This document shows positions 42,361 to 55,700 of a stretch of DNA of 64,000 bases, piece by piece. Each line of letters starts with the position of its first letter. Position 1 is the stretch's first letter. The translations under genes were made by a program, and so were the position numbers. The notes beneath the pieces are model-generated. The model searched no databases. It saw only the letters and a program-made list of their open reading frames with translations, and was not told the origin of the DNA. Location: positions 623,221 through 687,220 of the forward strand of contig JAIUJO010000186.1 in assembly GCA_023846275.1 (NCBI GenBank), written 5' to 3'. Source of the DNA: Vanilla planifolia. Taxonomy: Eukaryota; Streptophyta; Magnoliopsida; Asparagales; Orchidaceae.

Positions 42361-43978
42361 CATGTTTTTATTTTTATTATCAATTCAAGATTATATAATA
42401 AATTAAAGAAGAACTAATTCTTGAAAATTCTCTGAAGAATGTCCTCATTATAGAGTTGATGACTATTTTTATTTAAAAGTTATTTTTGATAACAGTTAAG
42501 AATAAAAAAGTAACTAATTTCAATGATTCTTCCAAGCTTCTAAAATTTTTTTTATAATATTTTTGAAAACTCTTCTTAAAAAGTGTAAAAAATTATACAA
42601 TAATTAATGATAGAATAAAATGATAATGTCTTCATAATGGATATCTATATGTACATTATAAAGTTTGACAAATAATTATTAGTAGAATGTTTAAAAATAA
42701 ATAATGCAATGTAGATAAAGTTTTTGATAAATATTTATTTAAGCTAAAATAAAAAATATTAGCTTTTTATTTTGATTATTAGGAATTACATATCACAATA
42801 AATTTGTAATTTTGGTATCACAATTATTTATAAAAAGTTGCCTCAAGAATAAGATATTTATTGACTTATTCTTAGTTGCTATTAAGTTTTCTTCCATTAA
42901 TAGTCTTAAATAAAACAAAAAACATAACAATAATATCAATTCATCATATAACTTATTATTAATTGATCATACAATAGGACTATAAGTACAAATGGTTGAA
43001 GAATAATTCTACTACATTTAAATAACAACATGATTAATTGTTAACAATTATCTTAAACATTATTATTGACAACAATATTTCTTATCATAGTATTTAAAAA
43101 AATTAAATAAAATTAAATATTCTTGTTAATAATAAAAAAGATTATGACCATTAAAGAACTAAAGCAAATAGTTAATTTTAAATTTTCACAACACCACCCA
43201 TTGTTACATATTAGAAATTTATTTCTATAATTAAATGGTTATGGTCCAAAGTAATATAATAATTTGAATTCTTTTTATAAATAAGACGAGAAATTCTATT
43301 AATTAGTCAAAATGAAATATATAAAATTAAATATCGTTATTTAGCATATTTTTTTAAATAATTAAAAAAGTTCTTTTGTTTGATCTTTATCAGTAATAAA
43401 TCGAAATAATCATTGGAAATAATATAACTAATTTATAAAAATTATTTTATTTTATTAATCCTAGTATAATTATAAAATAATTCATAAAAGGGTTATCTGT
43501 ATTTTTAACTAAAGAATTATAATGAAGAGATGGTGAAAAAATATGAAAAATAAGAATCTAAATTATTTATAGTAGTTTTATTACAAATTGCGATAATTTT
43601 GTTATAAAATCAATAGAAAATTAAATTATTTTGTACTAACTATATCATGTTAAGAATAATCAACCAAATTGCTATTACAATAGTATTATTTAGCAAATTA
43701 CAAATTTAAAAAAAAAATAACAGCGATAATAATTATTTAATTTTATCTGCTAATAATAACAATTACTAACATTTTTAAAACTTAATATTAATTGTAATAA
43801 CAATAAGAATAAATTACAATTATTATTATCATAATAATTTAAAAAATAAGAATAACGTAGTGAATTAGTAATAATCCCTACTATTAATATACATAAAATT
43901 TCAGTGATAATTTAAATGTTAGAATGTTAGATTTTAATTATGTATATCAATTTAATTATTGAAAGTAATAACAATAGA

Positions 43979-44002
43979 ATATATATATATATATATATAT
44001 AT
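43979..44002. repeat. AT microsatellite at the satellite restart
   Basis: A 24-base AT run forms the exact right edge of the non-satellite interruption. Immediately after it, TTAAAAATTAATTGAAGTAC matches the unit just downstream of the TA core of its linker. The array therefore restarts inside the TA core. Confidence 0.9.
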
Positions 44003-45706
44003 TAAAAATTAATTGAAGTACTTTAATTTCACAAATCAAAGGAAACTTGAAGATCATAAGATAAGATATTTAGTGTTACAAAAAAATATAGTAATAAAAA
44101 AAACTTTTTAAGAAATGGGGCAAATTGTATAAGAGTGTTGCATTCCATGATACTAAGGATATCAAGATAACATTTTCAACCATCAGATTAGATATAAAGA
44201 AAAGTATCTCATAAAAAATTTGAGAAAAAACTTATAAATTAAAATATTTAAAAATAGAATAATAAGTCTTTAATGTTACAAAACTTGTCGAGACGAATCC
44301 AAATATATTTATTTCTTCTCATCAAACCTCATTAGGACTTTCTCAGAGTTACTAAAATAAATATGCAAAAATAATAATAAAAGTAAAGTAAAGGTCACAT
44401 AAGTGGTGATTTAAATCTATAGACTAGTCTAAAAAATTAAAGAAATAACTTATTCCAAGATACTAAGCAGACGAAGCGTAACATTCTTAATCATCAAATG
44501 ATAATTCAAATGCTTAGAAAATTAGAAAAAATGTTATAAAATTAAATATTTAGAAATATAAATTTAAGTATTCGAATAGATAGAACTCATCGAGATGACA
44601 CAAAAACATATGATTATTCTTTACTAGACATCATTTGCAATTACTATAAATTACAAATTAAATAAACTTACGTAATAACAAATTATTATTCTAAGAATAA
44701 TTAAGCAATTGTTAAGGATGAAATAATATATAATGAACTAGTGTAATATAACCAATTCAAAAGATGTAAATGTCATAGGAGAGAAGCTTTAGATTGACTT
44801 AGTAACATAGTATTATTGAAGTGAATAATTTGAAGAAATGAGATAAACTATAACAAAAGTTCACATTTAGCATACCAAATTCTTAGAAAATAAAATACTT
44901 CATAAAATAGAAATAATTATTTAATTAGATAGAGATCATCAAGTTGATCAAATGACAAATTCTACATGTCAATTGGAACTCTTTCTAAATTATTGTAGAC
45001 TTTTAATGTAACGAAACATAACTAATATTAAATTGTTATTTTATTATATATTCGTATTTGTTAAAGATGTATTTAGCTAAATTGAAGTAATATAATATAA
45101 CCATATTAAATCATTTTAATTATTAAAAGAGTGTATATTTAAGGACATATATTATTATAAACAAGACAAAGCAAAACAATTGAACAAATAAAATAAATTG
45201 TACGAGGAACCTGAATTCTAAAATACTAAAGAGATCAAGTATCACATCAATAATTTTTAAAATGTAATAATAAAATTTCTATTATTAAACATACCAAAAT
45301 AGTATTTAAAAATATAAACATTAAATTTAATTAAATATAGTTTGATAAGTTGACTTTGACAACCTTTTTTTTTGTGTCGATCGAACCTTATTTAGAATTT
45401 AACATAATTAATAAATTAAAGAAGTTTAAATAATAAAAAGTATTTTTTTTAATTTTAAGTAAATAAGTATTAGGACTAAATGAGACAAATTGATATAATA
45501 TTATAAAAAAAAAACAATGCAAACAATTTATAGAATAAATGTGCAATGCAAAGAAAATTTACATTGCAATATGATAAGGAGATTAAATGTAATATTCTCA
45601 ACCTTCAAAAAAGTTAAAAAATATAATGGCCTATAAAGTGTGAAAATCACTAGGAATCAAAATATTTAAAACATGAAAAAGATTATTTAATTAAACAGGA
45701 CTTGCT

Positions 45707-45737
45707 GAGATGAGTTAATATGTGCTTGTTTCATCTC
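45707..45737. repeat. Preserved dyad of the satellite unit
   Basis: GAGATGA (45,707-45,713) and TCATCTC (45,731-45,737) are perfect reverse complements 17 bases apart, inside CTTGCTGAGATGAG ... TTTCATCTCGATTAGAC. This is the consensus form of the dyad whose variant is seen at 18,036-18,072. Confidence 0.7.
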
Positions 45738-47360
45738 GATTAGACAATATTTACAAATACAACAAATTACTAAGTTAAATAATCATATATAATAATAATA
45801 ATTTATTATGTCAGTATTTAATAACAATATATTAATATTAAAATGAGATAACTTGAAATAACATACTCTAACAAAAATAAACTAATGTAATGGTCACAAA
45901 AGTAGGTATATATAGTCACATAATAATATAAATTAATCAAAGAAAACAATTAGAAAAATGAGAATAATGTTTTAGGAAAATTGTGTTTCACGATCTATGT
46001 TTATATGATTATTGATTCTCAAATAAACTACAAAAGATGTCTCATAATGCATTCTAATACACTTTAAAATAAAACATTTTAAAATATAAAAATGAGTATT
46101 TAACTTGAAATAGCATATCAAGCCTAGTCAAACAAAAGTTTTTTTTAACCTAATTTTATTATGATTGTACTTAATATAAATTACAAATATAAATGAACAT
46201 AAGTAAAAACAATTTAATATGAATTAGTATTTATTAAAGATAAAAAATAGACAAATTAAAGAAATTTAATATAACAAAAGTAAAAGTTTTGTAAATTTTG
46301 GATCGAAGAAGAATTACAATCATAAAGCGACATAAAAAAATCGAAGTAAAAGCAATAAAAAATTTACATAAATTATATAGTAAAGTTACATATAAGATAT
46401 TTAAGAAATTCAGCATAAAATTCTTGATAATCCAATTTCATATGAATAAAAAAATCTCAAAAATAATATCAAAACTTACTAAATGAAATTTATAAAATAA
46501 AAAAAATAAATAATTAAATAGATAAAGCCTTTCAAGACAAGTCCAATAACATTTGTTTCATCTCGATCGAAGCTTCTTTAAATTGTTATGAATAACTTAA
46601 GTAAATTAGCATAAATTATAATAAATTATTAATTTAGTAATATGAAAAGATATCCTTAAACTAAAAAAAGATAAATTGAAAAAATCTAACATAATCGAAC
46701 AAAAGTAATATTAAGGTTACATTAGAGGGGAATTAGAGTCTCATAACAATGCAAGCAAATGAAAGTGGAACTTTATGAAAATGCAAAAAATTAATAGGGA
46801 AAGTCACATTCTGTAATATAAAGAAGATTGTGTTAGACATTCTTGATCCTACAATCCTTTATAAATCAAATATGAGTAAAGCTTGACAAAACCATATCAA
46901 TTAAATTTTAAAAATATTGAAAGAAATTTTAAATTGCATGGAGATTATCTAGTTAAGGATGACATTTGCTTAATCTCATTCAAGCCTCCTTTGGAATTAC
47001 CTTGAAGTATAAAGGAAAATAACCATAAAATAAAAGTGTTCATCATATTCATTTTAAATTGATATATTTTAAAGTTGAAATGGGATAAATTGAAGTAATC
47101 TAATTTAACAAAATCAAAATGATGTTAAAGATACATAAAAGAAGAATTTGCATTACATATTAAAATAACAAAATGAAAGTAAAATTTTTGAAGGAATTTG
47201 ATGAATTGCATTTGAAAAAAGTATTTCAATATAATAATAAGGTTAACTATTACATCCTACAACAAAAAAATAATGTTTGAATTGAAATATCTTGAAAAGC
47301 TTCTAAAAATATTTTGAAATAAAATCTCAAGCAATATATAAGTAAATATTCTATAGGATA

Positions 47361-47830
47361 GAACTTATTAAAATGAATCACTTAATGTTTGTTACCACTA
47401 AATCAGGCCACATTTAAAATATCTATGAATTACAAAATTAAAAAATTATGAAAATAATAATTTATTATTTTAATAGTAAATAAATACATAATAAAGTGTC
47501 ACAATGTAATGGTTGTGTGATAAAAGAATTTGAGTTTTAGAGTAGCATAACGAAGTCAACATGAAACCTTTTTTGGAATTAGATACATTTTATGAGAAAG
47601 TTACATTTGAAACACTTCAGAGTCTGAGTATAACATTATCAATAATCACGTCACGTACAAATTAAAGAAATAAGATATGTTACAAAACTATAATAAAAGA
47701 AAAAAATCAAAATAAATTTGATATGTTACATAAGAAACTTAAATTCAAAGATAAATTAATGTCTCACAAAGCACACCAAAATTATAAAAAATAATAATAT
47801 TTAAAAGTAGACCAATTGATTTTTAATTGG
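47361..47830 (+). repeat. Lengthened satellite unit (~470 bp) with internal duplication
   Basis: The distance between dyad blocks is about 470 bp here. The 11-mer GATATGTTACA occurs at 47,674-47,684 and again at 47,720-47,730, each followed by A-rich sequence. This suggests a partial duplication of about 46 bp that has since diverged. The second copy leads into AATGTCTCACAAAGCACACC, the normal continuation of the unit. Confidence 0.55.
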
Positions 47831-48970
47831 ATAGAGCTTAATAGGTTGGGTCCAATGAATTTTGTTTCTTAATGATAAAGCCTCATTTGTAACTACATTG
47901 AATTACAAAAATTAAAAAAATAAAAAATAAATATTTTCAAATCTACTTAATATATATTAATGCTTAAATAAGATAAATTAAAGAAATCTAATTTAACTAA
48001 AGCAAAGTGATGTAAAGGTCATATGAGAGAAGATTTAGAGTGAAGTAGTAATAAAAAAATCATTGAGAAAAGTTTTGATAAATTAGAGAAATTATATTAA
48101 AAATATTATCTTCCATGACGCTAAAGTAATTAAGTGTAACATTCTTGATTATATCAAGAATCTATCAAAATATCTCATAAAATCTTCTTTCAAATTGGAA
48201 TGCATTAGGAAAATAAATAGGCTGAAATAATAACGAAAATTTATTTTAATTTAAGATAAATATGTCCTCATGTTGAAGTAAAAAAAAATTAAACAAAGTA
48301 ATTTTACTAAATAAAAGTAATATAAAAGTCACACAAGATGAAATTTAGAATTGCATAGAAATATAAGTAAATTAAATGGTAATATTTGAGGAAAGCAAAC
48401 AAAATGCATGGGAATATTGCATTATAATATACTACATAGATTGAGCATAACTTATTTGATCATTAATTAAGGCACAAATCAAGAAGTCTCATAAACTGTG
48501 CTAAAAACCCTAAAGCAAAAATATTTAATTATATAAAAATGAAATGTTAAATGTCTGAACTTTAGAGAAAGTAGTTTAGTGAAATTTCCATCTACATTAG
48601 GCCAAATTTGGAATTATTATGATCTAAAAGTAATTAAATTTAAATAATGAGCAAGTATTATTTAATGTTTTGTATTTATATTTAAAAGAAGAAATGATAT
48701 AACAAGAACCAATCTAATATAACTTAATCAAAATGATGTAGAGGACACATGAGTATAGAATTAGAGCTACAAAGTAATTTAACTAAATGGTAAAATAACA
48801 TTTTATAAATGAGATAGATTAAATGTGAAAGTTTCGTTCCAAGATACTAAGGAGATTGCGTGTAACATCATCGATCTTCAAATAAGGTAAGTAGCAAAAT
48901 GTCTCATAAAGTAAGCTAAAACTTTAAAAATTGAAATATTTCAAAATTTAAAAATAAATACTTGTTGGAT

Positions 48971-49390
48971 AGTGTTGTAGAGACTATTAAAACGATGTTA
49001 GTTTTGTCTTATTCCAACCTCATTTGGAACTACTATGAATTACAAAAGTAAATAGCTATAACTAATGATATATTTTATTTTAATAATAATTAAATATATG
49101 CTAAAGAAAAACTTTGGTAGATTGATGCAATACAATATAACCAATAAAAATGATGTGAAAGTCACATGAGAGGAAATATATTGCTTAATAGAAACAAAAC
49201 TAAATCAGAACAACACATTTAGAAAAGTGTGGTAAATTTTGTTGGAAAATTTTATTGAAAAGTACTAAGCCGATGAAATGTAATATCTATAATACAAAAC
49301 TCAAGTATGAATTAGGATGCCTAGTAAAGAATACCAAATCTTAAAAATAATTATATAACATTATTGAATTGAATATTTATTTAAATAGCA
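48971..49390 (+). repeat. Representative satellite unit (420 bp), block 2
   Basis: A second complete reference unit, beyond the non-satellite interruption. It keeps the same order of blocks: a dyad block, then CCTCATTTGGAACTACTATG, a TA-rich linker, CAATATAACCAATAAAAATG, GTCACATGAGAGG, a second AT-rich copy region, a diverged AAGTACTAAGCCGATG, then AAGTATGAATTAGGATG and GAATACCAAATC. Its length equals that of the unit at 4,521-4,940, which shows that blocks 1 and 2 are the same array family. Confidence 0.85.
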
Positions 49391-49685
49391 CAAATGGAGA
49401 TGAGTACCATGAATTACGACATTCAATAAGCATAAATAATGATCAATTAAAAAAATTGCAAAGCACGAAAGTCATAATGATAGCTCACATGAAATTAGAA
49501 TTAGAATTTCAAATTATTGAAAAAAATTCAAAGTAAAACATTTTAATAAAAAGGATAAATTTTACTAAAAAGGTTTATTAGAAGATTTTTAGTTGACCGA
49601 GTGTAATATCATTGATCATCGAATAAGGTTTGAATAAAAGTGTCTTACAAAATAAGAAAATATCTTAAAAAATAAAATAATTCAA

Positions 49686-49688
<3 letters not shown>

Positions 49689-49730
<42 letters not shown>
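49689..49730. repeat. (AT)21 microsatellite, 42 bp
   Basis: A perfect AT run sits between TAATTCAAAAA and GAAAATTTTATTAGATAAAG. This is the A/T-rich tail of the unit, normally read as TTTAAAAATATAAAAATG, the same place in the unit as the shorter run at 38,372-38,386. Confidence 0.95.
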
Positions 49731-49734
<4 letters not shown>

Positions 49735-52700
49735 ATTTTATTAGATAAAGCTAATAAAGTTGAGTGAAATGATTTTTATTTTGCCCACATTGAATTTTAT
49801 TTTAAATTATTTTAAAATACAAAACTAAATAAACAAAAATAAAAAATGGTTATTTTTTTTTAGTACAAAGTAAATATTTTTGAAGTAAAAAAGCAGAATA
49901 AATTTCAAGACTGTGTTATAGATAAATAAATGTAACGTAATCATCAAGGGGCAAGAGATTTAGAGTTGCATTACAAGATAACATGATCAAATAAAAAAAA
50001 TTGAAATTATGAGATAAATTATAAGAGAAAGGTGTTGTTAGAAACCTACTTAACATCAAATTAGGTACTAATCAGGATGTCTTGTAAACCATGCTAATAC
50101 ATTACAAAATAAAAAATTTGGAAAAAGTTATAGAAATAAATATTTAATTAAATAAACAATTCCTTTACTTTGTTCAAAACTCTTTCGTAAATACCACAAA
50201 ATGCAAATGTAATTAAGCATAAGAAAAAAAAATTACTATTATAACAATTAAAAATTTATTAAAACTTAAAAGATATAAATTGAAATAATATAATATAACC
50301 ATGTCAAATTAATTTGAAGGTCACACGAGATAAATTGAATCAAGGACATAAATTGTGTAAGGAAGTTGCATTTAAGGATATTAAAGTATTCGGGTGTGAC
50401 ATGCTTCATGAATGAGTGAGTTGTTAATAAAAATGACTTTTAAAGCACGCCATTAACATCATAAAATTTTGAAAAATAAAAAAGTGAATATTTTATTTGA
50501 TAGAGCATACTGAGATATGTCCATTAACATTTGTTTCACATAAATCAAACAAAATTTTTAAAGAAACTAACCTAAAATAATAATAAATTTTTACTTTCAT
50601 ATTAATTAAATATAGAATTAAAGTAAAATAAGATGTATTAAAACACTTAAATACATTCAAATCAAAGCAAAGTAAAGGTCATGAAATAGGAGATTTAGAA
50701 TTACATAGTATTACAGAAAAATAAGGGTGAAATATTTGAAGAAATGTGATAAATTATATAAAAAAATATATTCCATGATTGTAAGGAGACTTACTACGAT
50801 ATCCTTACTCATAAAAAATGATGCAAATTGAAATACTTAGAAATTGCACAAAACCATAAAAAATACAATATTTAAAAATATAAAATTAAATATCAATTTG
50901 GATTGAGGAAGTTGACAGGAGTCCAATGATATTTGTTTCATCTACATTAAACATTTTTTTTAAATATTAATATTTACAAAGTAAATAATTATAAATAATA
51001 AAAAATTATTATTTTAATAAAATATAAATATATTTTAATTAAAAATATTGTACATTGAACCAATATAATAAAAAAATCAAAGTGGGGCAATGGTCATATG
51101 AGAAAAGTGTAATAGTTTTAAATCAATATAAATAACTTAAGCTAAAGTTTTCAATAATGCGATACATTTTATAGGAAAGATGACTATGAAGATACTCTAG
51201 CAATCAAGGGTGACATCCTTTTTGTGAAATAAGGTAAGAGTTTAAATGTCTCATAAAACAAAAAAAATTTATAGAAAAATATTTAAAATTGTAAAAATAA
51301 GCATTTAATGGGGTAATGCTCATCGAGATGAGTCTATTTGACATTTTTTTTCTCCATCAAACCTTTTTCAAAACAATTATGAATTACATAAAAATAAAGA
51401 TAAATAATAAAAAGAAATAATAACTTTTTAATATTGTATAAATTTATTTTAAAGTTGACCTAAGATCAATAAAACCAATATAAAATACTAAAATTAAAGC
51501 TGTATAAATGCCACATGAGTGAAGATTTAGAATAAGAAAATAATATAACTGTAGTAAATGGAAACAATTGAAAATATTAAATATATTATATACAAAAGTT
51601 GAATTTGAGTTTAATAAGGAGATCTAGTGTAAAATCACCGATCGTAAAAGCAAGGTACAAGTCCAAAAATCTTACAAAATGGCCAAAACTTTGTAAAATA
51701 AAAAAATTGAAAAAAAACAATGAATATTAAATTAGACAGAGTTCATTACAATGGTATAAGATGTTCGTAATGATATCCATTCAACCTCATTTGGAATTAC
51801 TATGATTATTATGTAAATAAGCATATATAATAATTTATTATATTTTTAGTATTAAGTAATCATATATTAATACTAAAATGAGATAAATTAAAGAAATGTA
51901 ATCTAACCAATTGTTAGTGATGCAAAGATCAAACAATAAGAGAATAAGTGTTCATAGTAACATAAACAAATCAAAGAAAATAATTTTTAGAAATACTACA
52001 AATTATATTTGAATTTTGTATTAAAATATAAAACATAATTTGAGTAAAATTTCCATGATCATCAAATCAAGTATCAACCAAAATATCTTAAAGAGCATTT
52101 GAAAACAAAAAAAAATAAAACATTTCAAAAACTAAAATGAATTTTAAATTAGGTTAAGCTTGCTGTGACAGGTCTATCTATGTTCATTTTGTATCATTTG
52201 AGATCATCTAACATCAATATGAATCATAAAAGAAATTGAGCATAAATAATGTAGAATTATTATTTTATTATTAAGTTAATTTATATTAAAGATGAAATAA
52301 GAGAGATTAATACTTTGTAATATAACCAAATCATAATGATGTAGAGGTCATACTACAGGAGAATAATACTTCAATTGTAGCAAAACAAAAAGAATAAGAA
52401 AAATTGAATAAATTAAATAAATTCCATAAGAAAGTTGCATTCCAACAAAATGAAGATGTTGGGTATCCAAAAATATTATAAAAAATTTAATAAATTATTG
52501 AAATAAATATTTATTTGGATTGAACTAATTGAGATGTCTCATATATTGTGCCGAAAACCTAAACATTTAAAAACATAAAAGAAAATATTATGTTTATTTC
52601 AACTTTATGAAACCTTTATCAAAATTAGTACGAAATTACAAATATTAATGGGCATTTGTAAGAAAAATTATTAATATAATATTAAGGATATATATTCTAA

Positions 52701-55700
52701 AGCTAAAATTAGATAAATTAAAGAGATATAATATAATAAAGTCAAAGTGATTTAAAGGTCAAACATGATGACATTTTGAGTGACACAGTAATAAATAAAA
52801 TAAAACATAAAAGTTGTAAAAAATGAGATAAAGCTTTAGGGAAGATAGATTCCATGGTGCTAAGAAGACTTGGTGTAACATCCTCGAACATCAAATTAGG
52901 CATGTAGTTTAAAAAATAAATAATAATATTTAATTACATGGTGATCATCAAGATGAGTCTAACGGCATTTGTTTCATTTAAATCAAACATCAATTGGAAC
53001 TACAAAAGTCACAAATATAAATTAACATAAATTATTATAAATTATTAATAATAGGTTAATACACATTAAAAATTAACTAAGAAAAGTTGAAGAAACATAA
53101 TATAACCAAATAAAAGTGATATTAAGGTCAAGGGAGAGGAGATTTAGAGTTACAAAGAAATATGACTAAATTATAGGTAAAATTTTAAGAAATGAGATAA
53201 ACTCTAACAAAAAGTTACACTTCAAGATACGAGACAGATCAAGTCCAACATCAATGATCATGGATAATCAAATCAGGTACAAAATAAAATGATTAAAAAA
53301 GTTTGATAAATATAAAAAATTACAATATTTAAAAAATAAGAATATTTAATTAGATTGAACTTAATGACATGAGTGCAATGACCTTCATTTTATTTTGATC
53401 AGGTCTTGTTTTGATTGACTATTAATTACATATAAATAAATATAAATAATGATAAATAATTATTTTAATTTTTAGTAAACATATGCTAAAACATAACAAG
53501 AGCTTCATATAAATAAAACCAAATCAACAAAAACACTTGCAGAAATGAGACAAACTATACAGGAAAGTTTCACTAAAATATAATAAGTGTATTTAGTGGG
53601 ACGTCATTGATCTTCAAGCGATTTAGAAAATGAAATGTCTCTTTAACCATGGTAAAACTAACAAAAATAAAGTATTTAAAAAACCATGAATATTTAATTA
53701 TAAAAAGCTCACCAAAACGAGTGTAATGAGATTTCATTGCACTAGAATGGACCACATTTTTTGTTAATGCTTACAAAAAAATTTTCTTAAATCATAAAAT
53801 TTTTATTGAAATTAAGCACATATATTTTAAACTAGCAATGTTAAATATTGAAACAATGTAATGTAACTAATTCCAAGTGAAGTAAAATTTGTATTAAAGG
53901 AGAATTAGAGTTTTGTAGTAGTACAAAAACAACAAAGAGAGATGTTTAAAGAAATTACATTAATTATATAGAAAAGTGTCATTCCAAAAAAATAAGGCGA
54001 TCGACAGTAACATCCTCAATGCAAAATCAAGTATGAATCAAAATGTCCCTTTAAGCATGGCAAAACCTAAGAAAACAAAATATTTATGAATGTTAATATA
54101 CCCAATTCAAACAAAACTATTTAAAGAAACGAGATGTATTCTATAGAAACATTTCATTCCATGATACTAACGAGATCGAGTTTAACATCCTTGATCAACA
54201 AATTTTCCATGATTCAAATTTTCTCATTTTTTTTGTGCCAAATCCAATCATGTCATGTTTATTGGGCATTATTTAGAGTTACCATTAATTCACAAAGTAA
54301 ATGAGAATAAATAATTTATATTTTTAATTTTCATAATATATTAATTAAAATATAAGTGAGACAAATTTAAACAAAGTAATTCAATAATATCAAAATGGAG
54401 TAAAAGTCACACAAGATGAGAATTGAGGCCCCCCATAAATACCACCAAATAAGAGTAAAAGCTTTTAATATTTGAGATAAATTGTGAAAGAAAGTTGCAT
54501 TAAAAAATACCCAATAGATTTAGTGTAACATCTTAGATCACCAAATTAGTCATGTGTAAAAATGTATCCTAAAGTGTCTAACAATTATGGTTATATAGAA
54601 TATTTGTAAATTTACCAATTAATATTTAATTGGTAGAGCTCTTCAAGATGACTACAATGACACTTTTTTTTATCTCAATTGAATCTTAATTGGAATGCTA
54701 CCATGTAGTAATTTAAATAAACATACGTAATTAAAAAATTATTATTTTAATATTAATTAAGTATGCACTAATACTAAATTACAATAAATTGATGTAATTT
54801 ACATTGCCAAATTAAGATTATCTAAATGCTATACTAAAAGATAATTAGAGTTATAGGGTAATATAACTAAATGAAACAAAAAGGTTTATAAAAATTAGAT
54901 TAATTTTACATAAATGTTGAATTCAAAGATACCAAGGTGATTAATGTAATAACTGTGATTGCTAAATTAATTATAAGTCAAAATATCTGATGAAGTAATA
55001 AAAAAAATCAAAGGAAAAAAATTAAAAAAAATATAAAAACTAAATTTAATTAATTAGAGCTTGTTGAGAACTTACCAATATCCTTGCTTATTTCTAAATT
55101 GGTTGTTATTTGGAATACTAAGGATTTCCAAACTAAAAAAAAATACATAATGATAATTTTTTTTAATATTACGTAGATACAAAAACAAAAAAAGGTAAGT
55201 TGAAGTAATATAAAATTTTGAAAGAAAAAGTAATTTAAAGGCCACACGTGCTAAGATTAAAGTAATGCTATAATATAATAAACTAGAAAATGTTTAGGAA
55301 ACATCAGTCCTCAAAATAGGCAAAAAAAAAAAGACTTGTAAAACATGCAAACATCGATGAACATAAAATATCTAAAAATATAAATGTATGTATTTTTTTA
55401 GAAAAATGAGGCTCTTCAAATAAAAAGTACTACCACACTTTTTGTACAGTTTTAGCAGAACATAGTAATGATATTTATTTCATCTTAATCAAAGTAAAAT
55501 TGTATAAATAATTATAAATTCTTATTTTAAAATAATGTGAATATATGATAAAGCTAAAACATGACAAATTGAAGTAATATGATCGAACCAATTCAAAGAA
55601 ATATAATTGGTAGTCGAGAGAAAAATTTAGATTCACATCTACAACAAAATCAAGGGGGCTAGCTTGAACAAATTGAAAAAATTATACATGAAAGTTAGTA

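Larger units (their letters stand above)
39921..43978. other. 4.06-kb A/T-rich interruption, unidentified
   Basis: None of the satellite blocks is found here. The last is AACAATCCTAATCATTAAATA near 39,884-39,904, and the first on the other side is at the TA run at 43,979. The sequence is rich in AAT/ATT and TAATAATTATTA-like words. It holds three pyrimidine-rich stretches on the plus strand and a few small inverted repeats. The short open frames here (40,323-40,516 and 42,123-42,350) translate to low-complexity Phe/Leu/Lys-rich peptides with no domain I recognise. No terminal repeats, target-site duplication, reverse transcriptase motif or transposase motif was seen at or between the edges. 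The satellite stops at about consensus position 345 and resumes at about 115 of a unit, so about 190 bp of satellite is missing across it. It could be a decayed transposable element or unrelated DNA joined by rearrangement. I cannot tell which. Confidence 0.75.

Noticed and set aside
39900-43990. Island as a complete transposon or retroelement
   Set aside because: I found no matching terminal repeats, target-site duplication or coding motif, so the label is not supported.
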